Counted from the first letter of the stretch, positions 1 through 5,486 are shown. The stretch: 7,728 bases of DNA from Intestinimonas massiliensis (ex Afouda et al. 2020) (GCF_900626285.1 NZ_LR131147.1:1238623-1246350), one strand, 5' to 3'. The notes: a model not told the origin generated them from the sequence alone. A program made the numbers and translations.

Positions 1-2
1 TT

Positions 3-308
3 ACCATCCCCAATACGTTGGAGGCTGCCCAGAAGATGGTGGGTGGGTATATTGAGATCATCAGTCTGGATGATGTCTGCCTGGTCTGCAACGAGGATGG
101 AAAACTCACCGGCCTGGAGGGCAACCGCCGTCTGGGGAACGACATCATCACCGGCACCTTTTTCCTGACGGGGTGTACGGACGATGGCGACTTCTGCTCT
201 CTCACCCCGGAGCAGATGGAGCACTTCACCCAGCGGTTTGCGCAGCCGGAAACCTTCCAGCCCGGCGAAGTGGAAAACGCCTTCCGCTTTGAGTTCTACT
301 CTATGTGA
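3..308 (+). CDS. DUF3846 domain protein, C-terminal part (5' end outside window)
   Basis: The reading frame is open from the first complete codon at base 3 to a TGA at 306-308, so the gene starts upstream of the window. The visible part has the pattern I associate with DUF3846: a hydrophobic segment (YIEIISLDD), a cysteine-containing strand (VCLVCNEDGK), the stretch GLEGNRRLGNDIITGTFFL, then a charged tail with a PEQ..F motif. DUF3846 proteins are small, soluble and common on Firmicutes integrative elements and phages; their biochemical role is unknown to me. A TTG at 18 and internal ATGs are unlikely starts because the conserved segment begins before them. The next gene follows after 10 bp, so the two are probably co-transcribed. 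The family call is by recognition only. Confidence 0.75.
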   Translation, partial: TIPNTLEAAQKMVGGYIEIISLDDVCLVCNEDGKLTGLEGNRRLGNDIITGTFFLTGCTDDGDFCSLTPEQMEHFTQRFAQPETFQPGEVENAFRFEFYSM

Positions 309-318
309 GGTGTGCCCT

Positions 319-624
319 ATGGAAAAGATTGAATTGAAAGTAACCATGGAACCGGAGCGGCTGGATGCTCTCCGGTATTTTTTGTCCGCCAGGGAAAAAA
401 GCACACCTGAGAAGGAACTTCAGTGTGCATTGGATCAGCTCTATGAAAAGTATGTTCCGGCGGAGATGCGGGAGTACCTGGACAGCAAGTGCAAACCGTC
501 CGCTTCCCGCCCCAGACCCCGGCGAGGCTTGAAGCCGAATCAAGAGCATCATTCCCCGCAGACTGAGCAGCTGCATGACGGCGCACTTCAGAAAATGGGA
601 GGCAGAACCAGTGAAGAAACGTAA
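319..624 (+). CDS. DUF6103-like small ICE-associated protein
   Basis: A 101-residue soluble protein. The ATG at 319 is chosen because GAGGTG (307-312) lies 6 nt upstream; the frame is open further upstream, but that part overlaps the preceding gene. Residues 1-55 form the recognisable part: a strand (IELKVTMEPERLDALRYFL), then an acidic helix ending in LQCALDQLYEKYVPAEMREYL, which resembles small ICE proteins annotated DUF6103. Residues 56-101 are Pro/Arg/Gln-rich and look disordered. There are no transmembrane segments or Cys clusters. The strand-helix-helix layout is reminiscent of ribbon-helix-helix proteins, but DNA binding is only a guess. It sits in a tight run of small genes upstream of the relaxase operon, and its 3' end overlaps the next ORF by 14 bp. 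Confidence 0.65.
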   Translation: MEKIELKVTMEPERLDALRYFLSAREKSTPEKELQCALDQLYEKYVPAEMREYLDSKCKPSASRPRPRRGLKPNQEHHSPQTEQLHDGALQKMGGRTSEET

Positions 625-706
625 GTTCACAAGCCAGAACACATACCGACGCGGCCGCCTGCTGGACACACAGCAGATCAAAGTCATCCGGTACAGTTAC
701 GCATAG
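611..706 (+). CDS. Small basic ORF, 31 codons, unknown function
   Basis: GTG at 611 is preceded by GGGAGG (597-602) at 8-nt spacing. The predicted peptide begins VKKRKFTSQNTYRRGRLL and ends VIRYSYA before TAG at 704-706. It is strongly basic and hydrophilic apart from the C-terminus. An in-frame ATG at 575 would give 43 residues but has no clear Shine-Dalgarno site and lies deeper in the preceding gene. The ORF overlaps the end of the DUF6103-like gene in another frame, which fits translational coupling. I do not recognise a family. The ribosome binding site and the change from the acidic upstream helix to a basic peptide favour a real gene, but a chance ORF of this length is possible. Confidence 0.4.
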   Translation: MKKRKFTSQNTYRRGRLLDTQQIKVIRYSYA

Positions 707-747
707 CAAGCAAAAAACTGCACGGCGGCGGAACAGGAGGTGTCCCA

Positions 748-804
748 TTGAGCGATTCTGTTGAAATTGTGACCTGGATTCACGAGTATGAGCTCAAGGC
801 ATGA
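748..804 (+). CDS. 18-codon ORF, possible truncated ICE small protein or leader peptide
   Basis: TTG at 748 has AGGAGG (735-740) 7 nt upstream. The peptide reads MSDSVEIVTWIHEYELKA and stops at TGA 802-804. Its pattern (V-E-I-x-T-W-I-H-E-Y-E) resembles, from memory, the N-terminus of longer small proteins on similar elements, in which a helical region would follow. Here the frame ends after 18 codons, so it may be a truncated remnant. The stop overlaps an ATG at 801 (ATGA) that opens a second ORF (801-1058) of unlikely composition, so a leader-peptide arrangement is another possibility. The Shine-Dalgarno site is seen directly; the homology is weakly held. Confidence 0.35.
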   Translation: MSDSVEIVTWIHEYELKA

Positions 805-940
805 ACCAGGCAGATCAACGCTGGGAGCGATGGCTCAACAAACTGGATAGAAAAGAACTAACGCCTGACTCTGAGCCTTCGGTTGTTGTACGGCGGCCAC
901 CGCTGGTTGCTCCCGTGTGGGCCGCTGTGAGGCGCTGTGT

Positions 941-1060
941 GCCCGCCTTTGACCGCAAGGGGTATCCCTGCCCCTCCAGGCTGTCAGGCCCTCGCTTTGG
1001 GCCGGTTTCAGGGGCAGATTTGACTCTGGACCGGAGCTTTCGGGCTGTTCGATTTTAGTA
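941..1060 (+). other. GC-rich segment of nested inverted repeats (possible structured RNA or part of oriT region)
   Basis: This covers part of the 805-1245 gap between recognisable genes. TGCCCCT (969-975) pairs perfectly with AGGGGCA (1010-1016). Inside it, GGCCC (987-991) pairs with GGGCC (999-1003) across a 7-nt loop. CCGGT (1002-1006) could alternatively pair with ACCGG (1030-1034), giving mutually exclusive folds. The GGGG at 959-962 can also pair with CCCC at 971-974. An ORF (801-1058) spans the segment, but its product is Arg/Pro-rich and unlike a folded protein. A cis RNA element, a small RNA ending at the terminator near 1105-1128, or the relaxosome-proximal part of an oriT would all fit. 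The pairings are seen; the function is inferred. Confidence 0.4.
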
Positions 1061-1070
1061 CTAGGATAAA

Positions 1071-1098
1071 GGGAGGTGGTCGCAAGCGCCCGCCTCCC
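1071..1098 (+). other. Hairpin with GGGAGG/CCTCCC stem
   Basis: GGGAGG at 1071-1076 pairs with CCTCCC at 1093-1098. The stem can extend inward by a T-G wobble and two G-C pairs, and the apex CGCAAGCG (1081-1088) can form its own small stem-loop. It lies 6 bp before the terminator hairpin. In RNA it would hide a Shine-Dalgarno-like GGGAGG. Its role is unknown; it may belong to the same structured transcript as the repeats upstream. Confidence 0.45.
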
Positions 1099-1104
1099 GC
1101 CCAC

Positions 1105-1128
1105 AAAGCCCCGCAGTGCGGGGCTTTT
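1105..1128 (+). terminator. Intrinsic terminator upstream of the mobilisation operon
   Basis: AAAGCCCCGC (1105-1114) and GCGGGGCTTT (1118-1127) form a perfect 10-bp stem with a 3-nt loop, ending in a short T run. On the plus strand this would end transcription of the small-gene run or of the structured segment upstream. The A run on the 5' side makes it potentially bidirectional. It separates upstream transcription from the RHH-relaxase operon, which must therefore have its own promoter between 1130 and 1245; I cannot assign that promoter with confidence. Confidence 0.8.
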
Positions 1129-1140
1129 CTGGGTTTCAGG

Positions 1141-1185
1141 CTAGGTGCACCTTTTCACGCCTTTTCCGCTTTCTAGGTGCACCTT
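1141..1185 (+). repeat. Two direct repeats with palindromic core, 32 bp apart (operator or oriT candidate)
   Basis: CTAGGTGCACCTT occurs at 1141-1153 and again at 1173-1185. The core AGGTGCACCT is a perfect 10-bp palindrome, so each copy can bind a dimer. The 32-bp period is about three helical turns, placing both sites on one DNA face. TTTTCACGCC (1152-1161) and GGCGTAAAA (1186-1194) form an imperfect inverted repeat around the second copy. The pair lies 61 bp upstream of the ribbon-helix-helix gene, the usual place for its autoregulatory operator and for the oriT of RHH-plus-relaxase systems. The repeats are seen; the binding protein and nic position are inferred. Confidence 0.65.
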
Positions 1186-1245
1186 GGCGTAAAAAAACTC
1201 GCTGTACCAAGCGGTTGCGGCGATTTCAAGGAGGAGGTTGAGAAT

Positions 1246-1665
1246 ATGAGCGAACAGAGAATACAAAGAACCGTTGTGTGGGTGGATGCCGCACTTCTCG
1301 CCCGCGCAGACGGCTGGTTGGAGGCAGATAACTGTAAGAATCGCAGTGAATTTATCAGCAAGGCCCTGCGGTTCTACATGGGCTACCTGTCCACGGAGGA
1401 CACCTCAGCGTATCTCTCCCGCGCTCTGGTAGACACGCTGCGAGGTATGCTGGCGGACAACGAAAACCGTCTGCGCAGCTTGCTGTTCAAGCTGTGCGTG
1501 GAGATCAACATGATGGGACACACCGTGGCCGCTCACTTCCGCGCAGACCCCATCAATCGCCGGGAGCTGCGGGCCTACGCGGTGGACGAGGTATTGCACA
1601 CCAACGGTCAGATCAGCTTCGATGACGCCCTGGATCTCCAGCGGCAAATTGACTCTGACGAATGA
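1246..1665 (+). CDS. Ribbon-helix-helix relaxosome accessory protein / repressor
   Basis: A 139-residue protein. The ATG at 1246 is chosen over an in-frame start at 1177 because AAGGAGGAGG (1228-1237) lies 8 nt upstream and because the earlier start would run the protein through the palindromic repeats. Residues 7-45 have ribbon-helix-helix character: a strand (QRTVVWVDAALLARADGWL), then NCKNRSEFISKALRFYM, where N-R-S-E-F is the typical RHH second-helix start. Residues 46-139 form a helical extension without recognised motifs. Proteins of this type pair with MobP3-like relaxases on Firmicutes elements, binding oriT and repressing the operon. The stop codon overlaps the relaxase ATG (ATGA, 1662-1665), so the two are translationally coupled. 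The palindromic repeats just upstream are its obvious candidate targets. Confidence 0.8.
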   Translation: MSEQRIQRTVVWVDAALLARADGWLEADNCKNRSEFISKALRFYMGYLSTEDTSAYLSRALVDTLRGMLADNENRLRSLLFKLCVEINMMGHTVAAHFRADPINRRELRAYAVDEVLHTNGQISFDDALDLQRQIDSDE

Positions 1666-3050
1666 GCCGCGTCCGTTTCATGTCCCCCTACCTGAAGGGC
1701 GGACAAAATGCAGCCAAGCTGTCCAACCGTGTCCGTTACATCGCGGCCCGTCCCGGCGTAGAGGTGCTGCCCGATGAGCAGAGAGATCTCCCGGCGACCA
1801 AAAAGCAGGAAGCCTATATCCAGCGCATCCTCCGGGACTTCCCCGGTGCGGAGGAGCTGCTGGAGTATGAAGACTACCGGAAGGAACCGACCAGAGGCCA
1901 TGCAGACAGCTTCATTCAGCAAGCCTGCGAGGACTTCGTGGAGCCTATGAGCCGGGTGGAAAACTACCTGGACTACGTGGCCCACCGCCCTGGTGTGCAG
2001 ACAAAGGGCGAGCACGGACTTTGGAACGGTGACGGCAAGGTGCGCAATCTCTCCCAGGCGGTCCGGGAGGTGGCGGAACACACCGGCAATGTGTGGACGC
2101 CGGTGGTGGCGATCCGCCGGGAGGATGCGGAGCGGCTGGGTTACGATACGGCTGAGAGCTGGCGCGCCCTGGTGTGTGCCTGCCTCCCGGAGATCGCCAG
2201 GGGCTATAAGATCCCGCTGGATCACCTACGCTGGTACGCAGCCTTCCACCGGAAAGAACACAGCGCCCACATCCATCTGGTGCTCTTCTCCACTGACCCT
2301 AAAGAGGGCTACCTGACCAGGCAAGGCATCGAGCAGGTCAAGTCAGCTTTCGGCCGGCGCATTTTTGAGCAGGACCTGCTCCACGTCTACGAGCAGAAGA
2401 CGGAGTACCGGAATACCCTTGGCCGGGATGCGGAGCAGGCCATGGCGGAGCTGACCGCGAACCTGGAACACGGCCACTGCGAAAACAAGGTGCTGGAGCG
2501 GCTAGTCGTGGAACTGGCCGACCGGCTCCAAAACACCACCGGCAAAAAGGTGTATGGCTATCTGCCGCCTAAGACCAAGACGGTGGTGGATGCCATCGTG
2601 GACGAGCTGGCAAAGGATGAGCGGGTTGCCGCCGCCTATGATCTGTGGAACCAGATGCGGGAGGAGGTGTGCCGCACCTACACGGAGCATCCGCCCCAGC
2701 GGGTGCCGCTGTCCCGGCAGAAGGAGTTCAAATCCGTGCGCAATATGGTCATCCGGGAGGTGCTCCAGTTAGGCCGGAATGAGCTTTCCCAACATAGTGC
2801 GCCACAGCAAGGCGCATCTACTTCCAGTCAGCACACGTCAAATCGGCAGCCCCTGACGCGGCCCCAGGTGGCCGGATGTGTACTCAACCTGTTTCACAAC
2901 ATAGGGCGTATCTTCCGGGAGCAGTCTGCGGATGATGCTGTACAGCACGGTCTGCACATAGACAGGAAGCGCCGCCGGATGCTTCAGGAAAAGCGCATGG
3001 CCCTGGGCCACAAGGCCGACGACCACGAGGAGGCTATGCGGCTGAAATAG
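1662..3050 (+). CDS. MobP3-type relaxase
   Basis: A 462-residue protein that would nick oriT and pilot the transferred strand. The N-terminus (RVRFMSPYLKGG, then RYIAARPGVE) carries Tyr26 as the likely nucleophile. Residues 43-85 hold the conserved LPATKKQEAYIQRILRDFPG segment and the acidic YEDYRKEPTRG. Residues 143-190 contain NVWTPVVAIRREDAERLGY, followed by RWYAAFHRKEHSAHIHLVL with His196, His200, His203 and His205, the metal-binding motif III of HUH relaxases. Residues 250-370 are a helical region; 372-400 are a Ser/Gln/His-rich linker; the C-terminal 60 residues are basic. Length and layout fit MobP3 relaxases of Clostridia elements and the gene looks intact. There is no Shine-Dalgarno site of its own; it depends on coupling to the RHH gene. 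Its stop lies 2 bp from that of the convergent polymerase gene. Confidence 0.88.
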   Translation: MSRVRFMSPYLKGGQNAAKLSNRVRYIAARPGVEVLPDEQRDLPATKKQEAYIQRILRDFPGAEELLEYEDYRKEPTRGHADSFIQQACEDFVEPMSRVENYLDYVAHRPGVQTKGEHGLWNGDGKVRNLSQAVREVAEHTGNVWTPVVAIRREDAERLGYDTAESWRALVCACLPEIARGYKIPLDHLRWYAAFHRKEHSAHIHLVLFSTDPKEGYLTRQGIEQVKSAFGRRIFEQDLLHVYEQKTEYRNTLGRDAEQAMAELTANLEHGHCENKVLERLVVELADRLQNTTGKKVYGYLPPKTKTVVDAIVDELAKDERVAAAYDLWNQMREEVCRTYTEHPPQRVPLSRQKEFKSVRNMVIREVLQLGRNELSQHSAPQQGASTSSQHTSNRQPLTRPQVAGCVLNLFHNIGRIFREQSADDAVQHGLHIDRKRRRMLQEKRMALGHKADDHEEAMRLK

Positions 3051-3052
3051 CC

Positions 3053-4300
3053 CTAAGAAAGGGTGCTCAGAAACCCGATGGGGTGAATGATATGGCTGCC
3101 CTTGGCGTCCAGATCCAACGCCGGGTCCAGCAGCTGGATGCCTCGCCGGATGCCGGTGTAGCCGTACTTGGCCCGAATGCGATCCACCGCCTGCTCCAGA
3201 TCCTCCCGCTTCCGGCGCTTGACGTCCTCGGGAAAGAGGGAGAGCTGAGGTGCTTCCTCCGCCGGGGACAGTCCGCAGGCCCGGACGGACAGGCTGCGCA
3301 CCGGCCGGGAGGGGCGGTTGGTGCAGAACAAATGGAAGGCCGCGTCAAACAGGTCGGTGGAGTTGCTGGCCGGGGCCGTCAGCTTCTCCTGCCGCTCATA
3401 GCGAAGAAGGGTGTTGTCCCGGATCCCCAGCTGGACGGTGGAGCACAGACACCGCTGTTCTCTCAGACGGGCAGCCACGCTTTCGCACAGAGCGTAGAGG
3501 GTGATCTTCACGTCGTCATCGCTGACCAGATCCCGAGGGGCGGTGGTGCTGTTGCCCACCGACTTCACCGGCGGCATGGCGTAATAGGTGGATACCCCGG
3601 AGCGATCCAGGCCGTTGGCAAACTGCCACAGCATCACTCCCACCTTGCCCAAAACCGCATGGAGGAAGTCGGGGCTGGACTGGGCCAGTGCTCCAATGGT
3701 ATAGACGCCATACCGGCCCAGCTTCCGGGTGGTGGCAGGTCCCACATACAGCAGGTCGCTCACCGGCAGGGCCCACACCAGCTCCCGGTAGTTCTCACTG
3801 GTAATGACCGTGGTGGCATCTGGCTTCCGATAGTCGCTGCCCAGCTTGGCAAAGACCTTGTTGAAGGAGACTCCCACCGACACCGTCAGGCCCAGCTCTC
3901 CCTTGATCCGCCTCCGCAGGGTGTCCGCGATTTGCTTCCCATCTCCGAACAGGCTGGCGCTGCCACCCACGTCCAGCCAGCTCTCGTCCAATCCAAAGGG
4001 CTCCACCTGGTCGGTGTACTGGAGGTAGAGCTCCCGCACCTGATGGGAGAGCTCCAGATAGCGATCATACCGGGGCGGCACTACTACCAGACCAGGACAG
4101 CGTCTCCTGGCCTCCCAGATAGCTTGCCCGGTGGCCACGCCAAAGGCTTTGGCCTCATAGCTCTTGGCCAGGACGATGCCATGGCGCAGGGCGGGATCCC
4201 CGCACACCGCCACCGGCTTTCCCCGCAGAGCGGCGTTGTCCAGGCACTCTACACTGGCATAAAAGTTGTTCAGATCGCTGTGCAGAATCACCCGCTCCAC
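3053..4300 (-). CDS. dinB: Y-family translesion DNA polymerase (DinB/Pol IV type)
   Basis: A 415-residue full-length Y-family polymerase that copies past damaged bases. The palm carries Asp9 in HSDLNNFYASVE and Asp105-Glu106 in FGLDESWLDV, the three metal-binding acidic residues; Tyr14 sits at the steric-gate position. SVGVSFNKVFAKLGSDYRKP (141-160) is the palm/thumb signature, and LLYVGPATTRKLGRYGVYTI (183-202) is the helix-hairpin-helix. The little-finger domain follows, with QLSLF at 352-356 as the clamp-binding motif. The start is GTG at 4300; an in-frame stop (4327-4325) lies just upstream and no better start codon intervenes. The gene is antisense to its neighbours and divergent from SRAP, with a LexA-like site in front, suggesting damage induction. 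The chromosomal dinB/umuC distinction cannot be made; on this element it is probably cargo. Confidence 0.93.
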   Translation of the reverse strand: MERVILHSDLNNFYASVECLDNAALRGKPVAVCGDPALRHGIVLAKSYEAKAFGVATGQAIWEARRRCPGLVVVPPRYDRYLELSHQVRELYLQYTDQVEPFGLDESWLDVGGSASLFGDGKQIADTLRRRIKGELGLTVSVGVSFNKVFAKLGSDYRKPDATTVITSENYRELVWALPVSDLLYVGPATTRKLGRYGVYTIGALAQSSPDFLHAVLGKVGVMLWQFANGLDRSGVSTYYAMPPVKSVGNSTTAPRDLVSDDDVKITLYALCESVAARLREQRCLCSTVQLGIRDNTLLRYERQEKLTAPASNSTDLFDAAFHLFCTNRPSRPVRSLSVRACGLSPAEEAPQLSLFPEDVKRRKREDLEQAVDRIRAKYGYTGIRRGIQLLDPALDLDAKGSHIIHPIGFLSTLS

Positions 4301-4313
4301 CGCACCACATCCC

Positions 4314-4325
4314 GTACATTTGTTC
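4314..4325 (-). promoter_or_regulatory. LexA-like (SOS) box in front of the polymerase gene
   Basis: On the minus strand the bases read GAACAAATGTAC. The Firmicutes LexA consensus is GAAC-RNRY-GTTY; only the second T of the right half-site differs (A here). The site lies immediately downstream of the proposed -10 and 13 bp before the GTG start, where a bound repressor would block transcription. A single mismatch in a 12-bp site can occur by chance, but the position in front of a translesion polymerase adds weight. Confidence 0.5.
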
Positions 4326-4332
4326 TAATACC

Positions 4333-4362
4333 AGTATAGTGTGACACAGGCCCAAATATCCA
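4333..4362 (-). promoter_or_regulatory. Candidate promoter of the polymerase gene
   Basis: On the minus strand, TATACT (4338-4333) is a good -10. TGGATA (4362-4357) matches the -35 consensus at four of six positions with an 18-bp spacer. Transcription would start near the LexA-like box. This is assigned by eye without scoring. Confidence 0.45.
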
Positions 4363-4384
4363 CGAGTAAGTTTTGGCAGTTTTG

Positions 4385-4393
4385 TGGTAGAAT
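4385..4393 (+). promoter_or_regulatory. Candidate extended -10 promoter of the SRAP gene
   Basis: TGGTAGAAT has the TGn extension followed by TAGAAT, one base from the TATAAT consensus, 20 bp upstream of the SRAP ATG. No convincing -35 is visible, which is common for extended -10 promoters. The leader would be short and carries GAGGTG (4402-4407) at 6 nt from the ATG. Confidence 0.4.
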
Positions 4394-4413
4394 AACGTGG
4401 CGAGGTGAGTGCT

Positions 4414-5007
4414 ATGTGCGGCAGATACAGCCTGTCCCCCCAGGAGAGCCGGGAGATCATGGATATCCTGCGGCAGGTGCAGGACAAGTTCAGAACCGGA
4501 GAGATCTTTCCCACCGATTCGGTGCCTGTGCTGATGGAGGTAGGGGAGGAGCTGGCTCCGGAGGTTATGGTGTGGGGTTATCCGGGGGTGGGCGGAAAAG
4601 GCAGGGCCATCATCAACGCCCGCAGTGAGACCGCCCTGGAGCGGCCCATGTTCCGCCAGTCTGTGCAGGGGCGGCGGTGCGTATTTCTCACCACAGGCTT
4701 TTACGAGTGGGGACATGGGGGCGGGCAGAAGCGGAAGTATCGGTTCCAGCTGCCGGGCCCGGATCGGGCCCTCTATCTGGCGGGACTTTGGAACGACTAT
4801 GCAGGGCAGCGCCGGTGTGTGATCCTCACCACAGCGGCCAATCGCTCCATGGCGGAGATCCATGACCGGATGCCGCTGGTACTGAGAAGGGAGCAGGTGG
4901 AGGAATGGGTACACAATCCCCAGGCCGCCGGAGAGCTGCTCCACCAGATACCGCCGGAGCTGACCCACGTGGAGGCGGAAGCCTCCCAACAACTCTCACT
5001 CTTTTAA
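4414..5007 (+). CDS. yedK: SRAP-domain protein (YedK/HMCES type), abasic-site DNA-protein crosslinker
   Basis: A 197-residue protein. The ATG at 4414 gives MCGRYS, placing Cys2 at the N-terminus after Met removal, which the chemistry needs; a GTG at 4405 would add three residues and is rejected. GAGGTG lies 6 nt upstream. SRAP proteins form a thiazolidine crosslink with abasic sites in single-stranded DNA and shield them from breakage. Conserved positions are visible: Cys2, Asn68 in INARSE (66-72), Glu98 in GFYEW, and His150 in EIHDRMP. The end of the protein is QQLSLF, a canonical sliding-clamp-binding pentapeptide at the very C-terminus. It is slightly shorter than E. coli YedK. It is divergent from the Y-family polymerase, which suggests joint handling of lesions and gaps, for instance during single-stranded conjugal transfer. 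Confidence 0.92.
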   Translation: MCGRYSLSPQESREIMDILRQVQDKFRTGEIFPTDSVPVLMEVGEELAPEVMVWGYPGVGGKGRAIINARSETALERPMFRQSVQGRRCVFLTTGFYEWGHGGGQKRKYRFQLPGPDRALYLAGLWNDYAGQRRCVILTTAANRSMAEIHDRMPLVLRREQVEEWVHNPQAAGELLHQIPPELTHVEAEASQQLSLF

Positions 5008-5023
5008 CGATCAGATGCAAAAG

Positions 5024-5060
5024 GACGCCGTGGGCAGATGCTCACGGCGTTCTCTGTTTT
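5024..5060 (+). terminator. Intrinsic terminator after the SRAP gene
   Basis: ACGCCGTG (5025-5032) pairs perfectly with CACGGCGT (5043-5050). The stem extends inward by a G-T wobble and two G-C pairs to an AGAT loop, and outward by a G-T wobble. A broken T run (TCTCTGTTTT) follows. It lies 17 bp after the SRAP stop and directly before the ribosome binding site of the next gene, so some readthrough may feed that gene. Confidence 0.7.
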
Positions 5061-5072
5061 CAGGAGGGAAAT

Positions 5073-5369
5073 ATGGGAACCTACATTCACTTTACCGACG
5101 AGCAGAAGGAGCGGGCCAACACCGTGGATCTGGTGGAGCTGCTGCGGCAGCACGGCGAAAAGCTGCTCCGCTCCGGGCGGGAGTATCGTCTGGAGAACGA
5201 CCACAGCATTACCGTCCGGGGCAGCGAGTGGTATGACCACGACAGCCGCCAGGGCGGACATGCAGTCAGCTTTGTCCAACACTACTACGGCATGTCCTAC
5301 CAGGAGGCTATGGAGTTCCTGCTGAAAGGCACCTATCCTGTTGTCGGTATTCGGGTCGGGCGAAACTAA
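5073..5369 (+). pseudogene. CHC2/toprim (DUF3991)-type primase-like protein, truncated by an IS
   Basis: The ATG at 5073 has AGGAGGG (5062-5068) 4 nt upstream. About 86 residues match, by recognition, the N-terminal domain of large DUF3991/toprim proteins found after MobP-type relaxases: IHFTDEQKERANTVDLVELL, a GREYRL strand, TVRGSEWYDH and GGHAVSFVQHYYGMSYQEAM. The last part resembles the DnaG zinc-ribbon region, but no Cys residues are present, so this would be a zinc-less version. After Gly86 (5328-5330) the frame runs into insertion-sequence end sequence and stops at 5367-5369, adding 12 meaningless residues. The toprim and downstream domains are absent here; the full protein is usually several hundred residues. 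The product is almost certainly non-functional as a primase. Confidence 0.7.
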
Positions 5370-5407
5370 CCTTCAAGTGTCGGGAGTTCGCAGCCATACC
5401 TAGTCGG
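5342..5407 (+). repeat. Left-end array of GTCGG-core repeats
   Basis: GTCGG occurs at 5343-5347, 5355-5359, 5379-5383 and 5403-5407, spaced 12, 24 and 24 bp. The third copy is in the longer motif TGTCGGGAGT. IS21-family ends carry multiple transposase-binding repeats, and this array is the likely IstA binding region. The matching array at the right end supports this. Confidence 0.65.
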
Positions 5408-5455
5408 AAAAGATAAAGCCACTACCGATGCTCTTTTAAATCCTGTACACTGGAA

Positions 5456-5472
5456 AGTGCCAACAACCCAGC
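5456..5472 (+). repeat. Left copy of a perfect 17-bp inverted repeat flanking istAB
   Basis: AGTGCCAACAACCCAGC is the exact reverse complement of 7620-7636. It ends 2 bp before the AAAGGA ribosome-binding region of istA and 14 bp before the ATG at 5487. A weak -10 (TACACT, 5446-5451) would start the mRNA almost exactly at this repeat. Confidence 0.85.
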
Positions 5473-5486
5473 GGAAAGGAAAAGCG

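Noticed and set aside
801..1058. ORF of 85 codons starting at the ATGA overlap
   Set aside because: The first ~20 codons are plausible, but the rest is Arg/Pro-rich and lies over nested inverted repeats. No family is recognised, and there is no Shine-Dalgarno site of its own. I treat the segment as structured non-coding DNA, though a short coupled peptide is possible.
1608..2225. Minus-strand ORF of 205 codons within the relaxase
   Set aside because: Antisense to conserved relaxase motifs; composition is typical of complement reading.
3083..4339. Long plus-strand ORF of 418 codons opposite the polymerase gene
   Set aside because: It is antisense to a complete Y-family polymerase; the product is Gly/Gln/His-rich without recognisable domains, as expected from high-GC complement reading.
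4288..4992. Minus-strand ORF of 234 codons opposite SRAP
   Set aside because: Shadow of the SRAP gene, whose catalytic residues are all in place; it would also run through the dinB-SRAP promoter region.
5342..5407. GTCGG repeats as a CRISPR array
   Set aside because: The cores are only 5-9 bp with 12-24 bp spacing and mirror the other IS end; they are transposase sites rather than CRISPR repeats.
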